Positions 9,033 through 16,828 of a DNA stretch of 64,000 bases are shown here, piece after piece. The notes beneath the pieces were generated by a model. That model was not told the DNA's origin, searched no databases, and was given only the letters and a program-made list of their open reading frames with translations. How positions within the stretch are numbered: position 1 is the first letter of the stretch; each line of letters opens with the position of its first letter. Location: assembly GCF_004634195.1 (NCBI RefSeq), contig NZ_SKBP01000001.1, positions 496,001 to 560,000 on the forward strand, read 5' to 3'. The stretch is from Flavobacterium salilacus subsp. salilacus. GTDB taxonomy: Bacteria > Bacteroidota > Bacteroidia > Flavobacteriales > Flavobacteriaceae. Made by a program: the position numbers and the translations under genes.

Positions 9033-9060
9033 AAGCACCGCTATAAGCGGTGCTTTTTTA
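9033..9060 (+). terminator. Rho-independent terminator
   Basis: 10-bp stem (9033-9042 with 9046-9055), 3-nt loop, T7. It ends only six bases before the next -7 box. Confidence 0.85.
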
Positions 9061-9065
9061 TTTTA

Positions 9066-9073
9066 TACCTTTG
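9066..9073 (+). promoter_or_regulatory. -7 promoter box (TACCTTTG)
   Basis: Sits directly after a terminator and predicts transcription from about 9078, so the LuxE-like gene must start after that point. Confidence 0.45.
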
Positions 9074-9091
9074 CGATATAAAATAATTGCT

Positions 9092-10072
9092 TTGATTACC
9101 GCATCAGATATATTTAATATCGCTTCAAAAAAAGAATTTGAAAAAATCACGCTAAAGGTATTTCGCCAACAGTATGATAATAATTTGGTATATCAGGCAT
9201 TTTGCAGCTTATTGAAAAAGGACAAACAGAATGTTAAGGCTATTAAAGATATTCCTTTCCTGCCCATCCAATTTTTTAAAACGCATACGGTAATAAGCAA
9301 TACACAACCCATACAGGTAACCTTTACCAGTAGTGGTACTACTGGGATGACAACCAGCAGCCACCATATTATTGATTTAAACCTTTATGAGCAAAGTTTC
9401 CGGCAGGCATTCTCGCAGTTTTATGGGAATATAGAAGACTATACTGTACTGGCACTCCTGCCCTCCTATCTGGAGCGCGAAGGTTCATCGCTTATCTATA
9501 TGGTACAAGACCTGATTGAAGGCTCTAACAACCCTGATAGTGGCTTTTACCTGCATAATTATAATGATCTTATTGATAAACTTGTACAGCTTGATAAATC
9601 AGGAAAGAATATATTGTTAATAGGCGTTACCTATGCCCTGCTCGACCTGATTGAGATGCAGCAGTTTCAGCTAAAAAACACCATTGTTATGGAAACGGGC
9701 GGTATGAAAGGCAAACGCCGGGAAATGATACGCGAGGAGCTACATGATATATTATGCAAAGGTTTTGGTGTAAGTAAAATCCATTCGGAGTATGGTATGA
9801 CCGAGCTGTTATCGCAAGCCTACTCTTTGGGCAATGGTATTTTTGAATGTCCGCCTTGGATGGACATACTTATCCGAGATACCGAAGATGCCCTGAGTTA
9901 TGTAGATTATGGCAAAACAGGCGGTATTAATGTAATAGACCTTGCCAACATCAATTCCTGCTCGTTTATAGCTACGCAGGATTTAGGCAAAAAATACTCC
10001 AATCAATCCTTTGAAGTATTGGGGCGTTTTGATAATTCTGACATTCGCGGATGTAACCTTATGGTTTTATAA
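9092..10072 (+). CDS. LuxE/PaaK-like acyl-activating enzyme
   Basis: About 326 residues from a TTG at 9092; no ATG occurs near the conserved start, so the exact start is uncertain. An upstream GTG at 9050 lies in the terminator ahead of the promoter and is rejected. Motifs of the acyl-protein synthetase (LuxE) branch of the adenylate-forming superfamily are visible: IPFLPIQFFK, the ATP-binding loop TFTSSGTTG, METGGMKGKRREM, HSEYGMTELLSQ and a late QDLG. Family members activate carboxylic acids as acyl-AMP. No lux genes are present, so bioluminescence is excluded; homologues are widespread in flavobacteria, possibly in envelope lipid or aromatic-acid chemistry (inference). Confidence 0.75.
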   Translation: MITASDIFNIASKKEFEKITLKVFRQQYDNNLVYQAFCSLLKKDKQNVKAIKDIPFLPIQFFKTHTVISNTQPIQVTFTSSGTTGMTTSSHHIIDLNLYEQSFRQAFSQFYGNIEDYTVLALLPSYLEREGSSLIYMVQDLIEGSNNPDSGFYLHNYNDLIDKLVQLDKSGKNILLIGVTYALLDLIEMQQFQLKNTIVMETGGMKGKRREMIREELHDILCKGFGVSKIHSEYGMTELLSQAYSLGNGIFECPPWMDILIRDTEDALSYVDYGKTGGINVIDLANINSCSFIATQDLGKKYSNQSFEVLGRFDNSDIRGCNLMVL

Positions 10073-10097
10073 CATTCTGAAAATAAGGAAGAAGATA

Positions 10098-10214
10098 TCT
10101 CAAAAGTGTCATTCTGAACGCAATGCAATGAAGTGAAGAATCTCAATCATTTAATAAACAAGAGATTCTTCCTTCGTCAGAATCACAAAAATGCTTGGTT
10201 AAACACTTTTGAGA
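10098..10214. repeat. MITE-like inverted-repeat element between genes
   Basis: A 117-bp intergenic element bounded by perfect 12-bp inverted repeats (10098-10109 TCTCAAAAGTGT with 10203-10214). Inside lies a second inverted pair (10135-10144 GAAGAATCTC with 10162-10171), and the segments CATTCTGAACG and TCGTCAGAAT also mirror each other. It contains no coding frame. It sits between the ends of the LuxE-like gene and tyrS, where it might fold and act as a two-way terminator. Similar TCATTCTGAA...GAAGAATCTC repeats are common in flavobacterial genomes (from memory). Confidence 0.7.
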
Positions 10215-10227
10215 CAGCCGCTTCTCA

Positions 10228-11526
10228 TTATTTTACTCGTAGTATGTAGTAATTTTTCTTACCCTTCTGTAATAACACAAACTGGTTATTAATCAAATCT
10301 TCTTTAGTAATAGTATAATCTTCCTTAACCTTCTCCCTGTTTACAGATATCGCATTTTCTTTCAGTGCACGCCTCGCCTCACTGTTGGATGCCAAAAACC
10401 CTGTGCTTCCGGCTAATGCATCAACAATACCTATGCCTGCCTCTATATCAGCCATTGCTACTGCTGCCTGCGGTACGCCTTCAAAAACGTCTAAAAAAGT
10501 TGTTTCGTCAAGCTGTTTTAAATCATCTGCGGTAGCATTACCAAACAATACCTCTGATGCTTTTACTGCTTTTTCCAGTTCTTCCTGCGAGTGTACAAAT
10601 ACAGTCACCCCTTCAGCAAGTTTTTTTTGCAATAACCTCATGTGCGGTGCTTGCCTGTGTTCTTCTATCAGTTGCTCTATTGCGTCTTTTGATAAAAAAG
10701 TAAATATCTTGATATACTTTTCGGCATCTGCATCAGTAGTATTAAGCCAAAACTGGTAAAACTTATATACCGATGTTTTGTCGGCATCCAGCCACACATT
10801 ACCGCCTTCTGACTTACCGAATTTAGAACCATCAGCCTTGGTAATAAGTGGGCAGGTCATGGCGTAAGCCTTTGCCCCTTCATCGTTCATACGGCGCACC
10901 AGCTCTGTACCTGTAGTAATATTACCCCACTGGTCGCTACCGCCAAGCTGTAGCATACAGTTATAATGCTTATGTAAATGGTAAAAATCATACCCTTGTA
11001 TCAACTGGTAGGTAAACTCCGTAAACGACATTCCTGACCCGGCTTCGCCTGTAAGACGTTTTTTAACCGAATCTTTAGCCATCATATAATTCACCGTTAT
11101 ACGCTTCCCCACATCGCGTACAAACCCGATAAAAGAAAACTCTTTCATCCAGTCATAATTATTTACCAATACAGGTGCATTGGCATCTGTAGCATTAAAA
11201 TCGAGAAAACGTGACAATACACGTTTTATACCTGCTACATTTTTCTCTAAAGCTGCTTCATCCAGCAAATTTCTCTCATCCGATTTACCCGAAGGGTCGC
11301 CTATCATACCCGTAGCCCCACCTACAAGAGCAATGGGTTTATGACCGCATTTTTGTAAATGAACCAAAATGATAATAGGCACAAGGCTACCGATATGTAA
11401 CGAATCAGAAGTGGGGTCGAAGCCTATATAGGCAGTCGTCATTTCTTTATTCAGTTGTTCTTCAGTTCCCGGCATAATGTCGTGCACCATACCTCTCCAT
11501 TGTAATTCTTCTACAAAATTTTTCAT
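10228..11526 (-). CDS. tyrS: Tyrosyl-tRNA synthetase
   Basis: 432 residues, usual length for bacterial TyrRS. Joins tyrosine to tRNA-Tyr in the cytosol using ATP. The class I HIGH signature is present as HIGS (44-47), the KMSKS signature as KFGKS (235-239), and the tyrosine/tRNA region as YQLIQGYDF and [12 protein letters not shown]-terminal S4-like RNA-binding domain occupies ~360-432. Transcribed divergently from the epimerase gene; its own -7 box lies 21 bases upstream. Start ATG at 11526 fits the family N-terminus ([13 protein letters not shown]). Confidence 0.97.
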   Translation of the reverse strand: MKNFVEELQWRGMVHDIMPGTEEQLNKEMTTAYIGFDPTSDSLHIGSLVPIIILVHLQKCGHKPIALVGGATGMIGDPSGKSDERNLLDEAALEKNVAGIKRVLSRFLDFNATDANAPVLVNNYDWMKEFSFIGFVRDVGKRITVNYMMAKDSVKKRLTGEAGSGMSFTEFTYQLIQGYDFYHLHKHYNCMLQLGGSDQWGNITTGTELVRRMNDEGAKAYAMTCPLITKADGSKFGKSEGGNVWLDADKTSVYKFYQFWLNTTDADAEKYIKIFTFLSKDAIEQLIEEHRQAPHMRLLQKKLAEGVTVFVHSQEELEKAVKASEVLFGNATADDLKQLDETTFLDVFEGVPQAAVAMADIEAGIGIVDALAGSTGFLASNSEARRALKENAISVNREKVKEDYTITKEDLINNQFVLLQKGKKNYYILRVK

Positions 11527-11546
11527 GCTTATTGTTTATTGAGTTG

Positions 11547-11554
11547 CAAAAATA
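11547..11554 (-). promoter_or_regulatory. -7 promoter box for tyrS (TATTTTTG on minus)
   Basis: Read on the minus strand 20 bases ahead of the tyrS ATG, in the divergent region shared with the epimerase gene. Confidence 0.45.
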
Positions 11555-11617
11555 CAAACTTGTATTAACATGAGTCAAAAAAAGCAAACATCTGCCCTAT
11601 ATTTATGCTGTAAAAAG

Positions 11618-11625
11618 TATTTTTG
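11618..11625 (+). promoter_or_regulatory. -7 promoter box (TATTTTTG) four bases before an ATG
   Basis: Only four bases separate the final G from ATG 11630, placing the predicted transcription start at or very near the start codon. Confidence 0.45.
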
Positions 11626-11629
11626 TACT

Positions 11630-12643
11630 ATGATATTAGTAACCGGCGGAACAGGTTTGGTAGGTGCACACCTGCTGCTACAATTAGCAGAGGGCAAAAA
11701 AGCCATACGCGCCCTGTATCGAACAGAAACGGGTAAAATAAAAGCTAAAAAGCTTTTTGAGCATTATAACAAAGCAAACTTGTTTGATACTATTGAATGG
11801 GCAGAGGGTGATATTACCGATATTCCGTCACTTGAAGCTGCTTTTGCAAACGTTACTCACGTTTACCACTGTGCCGGGTATATTTCTTTTGATCCGGGTG
11901 ATGAGGAATTATTACGAAAAGTAAATATAGAGGGTACTGCCAATGTGGTAAATTGTGCATTGGCTTACGGGGTGCGCAAGTTATGCCATGTAAGCTCTGT
12001 TGCTGCACTGGGCGACCCAAGAGAAGATGAGAGCGTTATTACCGAAGAAACGGAATGGAATCCTGAAATAACACACAGCGATTATGCCATAAGCAAACAC
12101 GGAGCAGAAATGGAAGTGTGGCGCGCCCGGCAGGAAGGGCTTGATGTGGTAATTGTAAACCCCGGAATTATATTTGGCTATGGATTTTGGGCACAGGGCA
12201 GCGGAAGAATGTTTAAAGCTGTAAACAACGGGCAATACTTTTATACCAAAGGCAGTTGTGGGGTTATAAGTGTAGAGGATGTTACAACTATTATGACAGA
12301 GCTTATGAACAGTGATATATCGGGTGAAAGATATATACTTGTAGCAGGGCAATTGTCTTATGACGAAATGCTGTTTGCTATTGCCGATGGTTTGGGCAAA
12401 AAACGCCCTGCTATATATGCCTCTCGTTTCTTAACATCGGTTGCCTGGCGTTTGGATTGGTTACTGTCAAAGTTAGTAAGACGAAAACGATTAATGACTC
12501 GTGCTATGGCAGCGGCTTCGCATAATCATGAAAATTATGATAACAGTAAAATTAAAGGGGTACTTAATTTTAAGTTTAGAGATGTAAAGCAATACTTGAA
12601 AATGTTGGCAGAAACGCTACTATCATCGGGGCATTTGCAATAA
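11630..12643 (+). CDS. NAD(P)-dependent epimerase/dehydratase (extended SDR)
   Basis: 337 residues from ATG 11630. The protein begins directly with the Rossmann motif TGGTGLVG (residues ~5-12), as in family members; an in-frame ATG at 11570 adds 20 atypical residues and lies upstream of the -7 box. The catalytic SDR motif is YAISK (Tyr and Lys four apart) with an upstream Ser in HVSSVAALG, and NPGIIFGYG follows. The family acts on nucleotide sugars or related ketones/alcohols; the substrate is not evident. It converges on the DUF4296 gene with a 4-bp gap. A leaderless transcript is likely. Confidence 0.85.
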   Translation: MILVTGGTGLVGAHLLLQLAEGKKAIRALYRTETGKIKAKKLFEHYNKANLFDTIEWAEGDITDIPSLEAAFANVTHVYHCAGYISFDPGDEELLRKVNIEGTANVVNCALAYGVRKLCHVSSVAALGDPREDESVITEETEWNPEITHSDYAISKHGAEMEVWRARQEGLDVVIVNPGIIFGYGFWAQGSGRMFKAVNNGQYFYTKGSCGVISVEDVTTIMTELMNSDISGERYILVAGQLSYDEMLFAIADGLGKKRPAIYASRFLTSVAWRLDWLLSKLVRRKRLMTRAMAAASHNHENYDNSKIKGVLNFKFRDVKQYLKMLAETLLSSGHLQ

Positions 12644-12647
12644 AAGC

Positions 12648-13085
12648 TTACTTATCTTTATTTTCCTTCCGGTCATTAAGTTTTTTTAAGGCATTCTTAC
12701 CTAACATTTTCTTTTTATCTTCTTTAAGAGAATCTTTTTCTGTTTTAGGCTGTTCGGGGTCAAAAGGTTCCTTTTCCTTTTTTACCCTATCGGTTACCCT
12801 GTTATGGATTTGCTCATATACATCTAACTGGGCAGCATAATAGGCATGATTTTGCGCAAAAACGGTACTGTCTATATTATACTTATTATAAACATAGTCC
12901 GGAAGGTCTATTTTATTTTCTCTTAACACCTTTGGGTTAAACGACTTTACAGACTGTAATATGGTAATATCATACAACACATCAACCATCTCATCTTCAG
13001 TAAGCAGTTTTTCGGGTTTTTGCGGAGTATCGTCATTACATGCCAAAACTAAAAATGCCAGTAGTATAAGTGCTGCTTTTCTCAT
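12648..13085 (-). CDS. DUF4296-family lipoprotein
   Basis: 145 residues. A lipoprotein signal peptide with Cys16 (lipobox LVLAC) is followed by NDD. Residues ~28-90 match the DUF4296 pattern (LLTEDEMVDVLYDITIL, then YNKYNIDSTVFAQNHAYYA). The tail from ~95 is highly charged Lys/Glu/Asp. It is the last gene of a three-gene operon, five bp after the dihydroorotase gene. The function of the family is unknown; its linkage to pyrimidine and glycosyltransferase genes is common in flavobacteria (from memory). Likely anchored in the periplasm or outer membrane. Confidence 0.85.
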   Translation of the reverse strand: MRKAALILLAFLVLACNDDTPQKPEKLLTEDEMVDVLYDITILQSVKSFNPKVLRENKIDLPDYVYNKYNIDSTVFAQNHAYYAAQLDVYEQIHNRVTDRVKKEKEPFDPEQPKTEKDSLKEDKKKMLGKNALKKLNDRKENKDK

Positions 13086-13090
13086 AATTA

Positions 13091-14431
13091 TTACCTGTCA
13101 AAAAGTAAACGTTCGCCACAGCGAATATCTTTTACTTTAAAGTTATTATAAACCAGTTGACCGTTTACAAAGGTATGGGTTATTCTCGATTTGAAGTTAG
13201 TTCCTTCAAAAGGTGACCATCCGCATTTGTATAAAATATTTTCCTTCTTCACATTCCAAGGCAGCCCGGGGTTTACCAATACTAAGTCGGCATAGAAACC
13301 TTCTTTGATAAAGCCTCGTTTTTCTATCTTAAATATTTTGGCTGGGTTATGCGCCATTTTCTCTACAATACGCTCTACCGATATTTTCTTTTGATGATAG
13401 GCTTCAAACAAAGCCACTACAGCGTGTTGTACCAATGGTCCGCCCGAAGGCGCGCTTGTATAAGGGTTTTTCTTCTCATCCAGCGTGTGGGGCGCATGGT
13501 CGGTAGCAATAACGTCTATCCTGTCGTCCAGCAGCGCTTTCCAGAGTCCTTCCCTGTCAGCTTCGGTTTTAACCGCAGGATTCCATTTTATTAACGAGCC
13601 TTTTTTCTCATAATCAGCATCGGTAAACCAAAGGTGATGTATGCATACTTCGGCAGTAATTTTCTTTTCTTCCAACGGAATTTTGTTGGTAAACAGCTCT
13701 GTTTCTTTAGCTGTAGATATATGAAATACGTGTAGCCTTGCACCTGTTTTTTTAGCCAGTGCAACAGCTTTTGATGACGATATATAACATGCCTCGGCAC
13801 TACGTATTAAGGGGTGATATTTTACAGGAATATCATCGCCATATTCTTCCTTATACTTTTCAAGATTATGCTTTATGGTAGCTTCGTCTTCACAATGGAC
13901 TGCTATAAGCATTGATGTGCTCGAAAATATCTTTTCAAGTACTTCCTCATCATCTACCAGCATATTACCTGTTGAAGAGCCTAAAAACAGCTTAATTCCC
14001 GCTACGTTTCGGGGGTTGGTTTTTAGTACCTCTTCCAGGTTATCGTTTGTACCTCCCATCATAAACGAGTAGTTGGCATACGATACTTCTGCCGCCCTTT
14101 GATACTTTTCTTCAAGCAGCTCCTGCGTTACGGCATTGGGCACTGTATTGGGCTGCTCTATAAACGAGGTTATGCCTCCGGCTACAGCAGCACGCGATTC
14201 GGTTTCTATACTACCCTTATGGGTAAGTCCGGGCTCTCGAAAATGTACTTGGTCATCTATCATGCCGGGTATGAGGTAGCTGCCTTCGGCATCAATAATT
14301 TTTATGTCGGATGTTTTCGGGCTTATGCTTTCGCCAATTTCTTTTATATACTTGTCTTCAATTAAAAGATCGCCTTCAAAAACGTTTCCTTCATTTACAA
14401 TTTTGGCATTCTTTATTAAAATCCTGTTCAT
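13091..14431 (-). CDS. pyrC: Dihydroorotase-family amidohydrolase with altered HxH motif
   Basis: 446 residues, type I dihydroorotase layout. The expected reaction is ring closure of N-carbamoyl-aspartate to dihydroorotate in pyrimidine synthesis. Visible motifs: metal loop IDDQVHFREPG (59-69), GGITSFIEQPNT, lysine for carbamylation in AGIKLFLGSSTGN, VHCEDEATI, HVFHIST and ATDHAPHTLDEK. The first His of the usual HxH pair is Gln (codon at 14249-14251); the other ligands are intact. It may still work with altered metal binding, or act as a related dihydropyrimidinase-type enzyme. The start lies 7 bp after the glycosyltransferase stop, so it is the middle gene of the operon. Confidence 0.8.
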   Translation of the reverse strand: MNRILIKNAKIVNEGNVFEGDLLIEDKYIKEIGESISPKTSDIKIIDAEGSYLIPGMIDDQVHFREPGLTHKGSIETESRAAVAGGITSFIEQPNTVPNAVTQELLEEKYQRAAEVSYANYSFMMGGTNDNLEEVLKTNPRNVAGIKLFLGSSTGNMLVDDEEVLEKIFSSTSMLIAVHCEDEATIKHNLEKYKEEYGDDIPVKYHPLIRSAEACYISSSKAVALAKKTGARLHVFHISTAKETELFTNKIPLEEKKITAEVCIHHLWFTDADYEKKGSLIKWNPAVKTEADREGLWKALLDDRIDVIATDHAPHTLDEKKNPYTSAPSGGPLVQHAVVALFEAYHQKKISVERIVEKMAHNPAKIFKIEKRGFIKEGFYADLVLVNPGLPWNVKKENILYKCGWSPFEGTNFKSRITHTFVNGQLVYNNFKVKDIRCGERLLFDR

Positions 14432-14438
14432 GTTATAT

Positions 14439-15161
14439 TTATAGCCTGTTTAGCATTTTTTTTATCCTGAGTGCTACAACCCCTAATATAGCTTCTTTTA
14501 TAATAGCATTACTCATTTTTGATTCCCCTTTTGTACGATCGGTAAATATTATGGGTACTTCTACAATTATAAAACCATTGGCAAAGGCGCGGTATTTCAT
14601 TTCTATTTGAAAAGCATAACCTACGAATTTTATTTTATCAAGGTTTATTATTTCCAATACTTTTCGTTTGTAGCAAATAAATCCTGCTGTCGCATCGTGT
14701 ATTTGCATACCGGTTATTATTTTTACATATACTGATGCGTAATAAGACAGTAACACCCGGCTCAACGGCCAGTTTACTACGTTTACTCCTGTACTGTAGC
14801 GCGACCCTATGGCAACATCCGCACCGTTAATGCAGGCTTTGTATAAACGTTCCAGATCTTGGGGATTGTGCGAAAAATCGGCATCCATCTCAAAAACATA
14901 TTCATACTTCCTGCTTATTGCCCATTTAAAACCATGCACATAGGCTGTACCTAAGCCTGATTTGCCCGCTCTGACCTCGAGATGAAGCCTGTCTGCAAAT
15001 TCATCCTGTAATGCTCTTACCTTTCCTGCTGTACCATCGGGCGAATTGTCATCTACTACCAACACGTCAAATTGAGTATCCAGCGCAAACACCGCCCTGA
15101 GTATGGTTTCAATATTTTCAATTTCGTTATACGTAGGAATTATAACAATGCCGTCATTCAT
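14439..15161 (-). CDS. Polyprenol (dolichol-P-mannose-type) monosaccharide synthase, GT2
   Basis: 240 residues of glycosyltransferase family 2. The nucleotide-sugar site is visible as PTYNEIENI (9-17), VVDDNSPDGT (35-44) and the metal-binding DADFSHNP near 98. The later FVGYAFQIEMKYRA and FTDRTKGESKMS motifs are typical of DPM1-like enzymes, which load mannose or another sugar from a nucleotide donor onto polyprenyl phosphate. No C-terminal membrane segments are present, so it is the soluble DPM1 form. First gene of the operon with dihydroorotase and DUF4296. The sugar product is unknown. Confidence 0.88.
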   Translation of the reverse strand: MNDGIVIIPTYNEIENIETILRAVFALDTQFDVLVVDDNSPDGTAGKVRALQDEFADRLHLEVRAGKSGLGTAYVHGFKWAISRKYEYVFEMDADFSHNPQDLERLYKACINGADVAIGSRYSTGVNVVNWPLSRVLLSYYASVYVKIITGMQIHDATAGFICYKRKVLEIINLDKIKFVGYAFQIEMKYRAFANGFIIVEVPIIFTDRTKGESKMSNAIIKEAILGVVALRIKKMLNRL

Positions 15162-15183
15162 TTAGTACTTGTTAATTTTGATG

Positions 15184-15191
15184 CAAAAATA
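15184..15191 (-). promoter_or_regulatory. -7 promoter box for the glycosyltransferase operon (TATTTTTG on minus)
   Basis: 22 bases before ATG 15161 on the minus strand, in the divergent gap facing the DUF4271 gene. Confidence 0.4.
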
Positions 15192-15266
15192 ATGCAATTC
15201 TAACGTCAGTTTCATAATTAAATTATAATAAATTTTTGACTATAAAAATTAGTAATTTTACACCCT

Positions 15267-15935
15267 ATGGTTGATTTGATATTTAACGAACGGGGTACAG
15301 ACGGTAAAGATTGGGCAACAATTCTTTTTGTCCTGTGCCTTGCATTGATAGCCGTAAATAAAACGGTATCGGGAAATCGTTTTAATGAATTTATCAAGCT
15401 TGGATATTCTGACAAATATATGAAGATATATAAAGACAGCAGCAATATACTGAGCGGGTTTACTATTTCTTTCTTTTTTATACAGCTTATATCCTTTACT
15501 TTCCTGGTGCAGTTCCTGCTGAGCTACTACGGTCTTGCCGAGAAAACAAGCTGGATTACCTTTATTCAGATACTTACTTTTATTGCTGTTTTTATACTTT
15601 CTAAATATCTTATTGAAAAGATAATAGCAACTTCATTCAATATTGAAGAGTTTAGCGAAACGTTTAATCTGCACAAGGTTAGTTACAGGGCTTATATAGG
15701 GCTTATATTGCTGCCTGTTAATATTACGCTTTTTTACAATAATGATCCTCAACCTTTTGTGATATATATCATTTTAGCCCTTATATTCATTACAAGTATT
15801 ATTTCTTATTCCGTATCGTTAAGGTTACATCAAAATTTGATACTTGGCAAATTGTTCTATTTTATTTTATATCTTTGCACTCTTGAAATAGCACCCTATT
15901 ATTTCATGTATTATTGGTTTACAAATAGTAAGTAA
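15267..15935 (+). CDS. DUF4271-family integral membrane protein
   Basis: 222 residues with about six hydrophobic segments (near 17-33, 58-85, 95-112, 135-152, 160-182 and 196-216). The family is found in Bacteroidota, commonly next to a uroporphyrinogen-III synthase gene, as here (16 bp spacing). The N-terminal WATILFVLCLALIAVNK and the segment between the first two helices (RFNEFIKLGYSDKY) fit the family. No catalytic motif is visible. An internal promoter for the next gene overlaps its 3' end. Function unknown. Confidence 0.85.
   Translation: MVDLIFNERGTDGKDWATILFVLCLALIAVNKTVSGNRFNEFIKLGYSDKYMKIYKDSSNILSGFTISFFFIQLISFTFLVQFLLSYYGLAEKTSWITFIQILTFIAVFILSKYLIEKIIATSFNIEEFSETFNLHKVSYRAYIGLILLPVNITLFYNNDPQPFVIYIILALIFITSIISYSVSLRLHQNLILGKLFYFILYLCTLEIAPYYFMYYWFTNSK
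15870..15877 (+). promoter_or_regulatory. Internal promoter inside the DUF4271 gene, ahead of hemD
   Basis: TATCTTTG preceded by TTG at 15844-15846 with a 23-nt spacer, within the published 17-23 nt range. Lies 75 bases before the hemD ATG. Confidence 0.4.
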
Positions 15936-15951
15936 AAGAACACATTAAAAT

Positions 15952-16701
15952 ATGAAAGTGAAAACAATTTTGGTTTCACAACCGGAACCTAAAGTAGAAA
16001 ATTCACCGTACTTTGAATTACAGCAAAAGCTGAAAGTGAAAGTAGATTTTAGGCCGTTTATTCATGTAGAGGGTGTAAGCGCAAAAGATGTGAGGCAACA
16101 AAAAATTGACCTTAATAAATATACCGCAATCATTCTTACAAGTAAAAACTCTATCGATCATTTTTTCCGTGTAGCAGAAGAAATGCGCTACAAAGTACCG
16201 GAAACCATGAAGTACTTTTGCCAGAGCGAAGCTGTAGCTTTTTACCTGCAAAAATATGTAGTGTACCGAAAAAGGAAAATTTATGTGGGTCAAAAAGACT
16301 TTGCCGATATGGCTCCGCTTATCAAAAAGTACAAAGACGAGAAGTTTTTACTCCCTGCATCCGACCAGATGAATGATGATATACCTCATACATTGGAAAC
16401 TTTGAAAGTGAGCTGGACTCCCGGTATATTTTACCGCACTGTGATGAGCGACCTTAGCGACCTGAAAGATGTATATTATGATGTGTTGGCTTTCTTTAGC
16501 CCTACAGGTATTAAGTCGTTATTTAAAAACTTTCCTGACTTTCAACAAAACGATACCCGTATAGCCGTATTTGGCAGTACTACCCAAAAAGAGGCGCTTG
16601 ACCATAACCTGCGTATTGATATTATGGCTCCCACACCGGACACGCCGTCTATGACAATGGCATTAGAAAAATATATTATAGAAGCTAATAAAGCAAAATA
16701 A
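15952..16701 (+). CDS. hemD: Uroporphyrinogen-III synthase
   Basis: 249 residues. Cyclises hydroxymethylbilane to uroporphyrinogen III in heme synthesis. The protein has the two-lobed HemD pattern of weakly conserved motifs: VKTILVSQPEP, then ILTSKNSIDHFF, YFCQSEAVAFYLQKY, FLLPASDQ, the hinge and second lobe FYRTV, DVLAFFSPTGIKSLF, IAVFGSTTQKEA and APTPDTPSMTMALEKYI. The last segment is the typical C-terminal motif. It follows the DUF4271 gene in an operon and ends at a strong terminator. Other heme genes are not in the window. Confidence 0.88.
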   Translation: MKVKTILVSQPEPKVENSPYFELQQKLKVKVDFRPFIHVEGVSAKDVRQQKIDLNKYTAIILTSKNSIDHFFRVAEEMRYKVPETMKYFCQSEAVAFYLQKYVVYRKRKIYVGQKDFADMAPLIKKYKDEKFLLPASDQMNDDIPHTLETLKVSWTPGIFYRTVMSDLSDLKDVYYDVLAFFSPTGIKSLFKNFPDFQQNDTRIAVFGSTTQKEALDHNLRIDIMAPTPDTPSMTMALEKYIIEANKAK

Positions 16702-16720
16702 TTGCCTTATGATACAATAT

Positions 16721-16754
16721 AAAAAGAGCTGCCTCTGTTGAGGCAGCTCTTTTT
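16721..16754 (+). terminator. Rho-independent terminator after hemD
   Basis: A perfect 14-bp stem (16721-16734 with 16741-16754), 6-nt loop. The GCTGCCT core resembles other hairpins in this window (42510). Confidence 0.9.
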
Positions 16755-16778
16755 ATTTTTGGGAAGTTCTGTACAATA

Positions 16779-16806
16779 AAAAACCGCCCCATCACAGGCG
16801 GTTTTT
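16779..16806 (-). terminator. Rho-independent terminator after pckA
   Basis: A 10-bp stem AAAAACCGCC with its complement, 8-nt loop; T run on the minus strand. Lies 22 bp past the pckA stop and faces the hemD terminator. Confidence 0.85.
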
Positions 16807-16828
16807 CGCATCTATTCTAAAATCACAC

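Noticed and set aside
9050..9091. GTG at 9050 as the LuxE-like gene start
   Set aside because: It lies inside the preceding terminator stem and before a -7 box at 9066-9073.
9092..10072. Bioluminescence (lux) function
   Set aside because: Only a LuxE-like ligase fold is present; no luciferase or reductase genes nearby.
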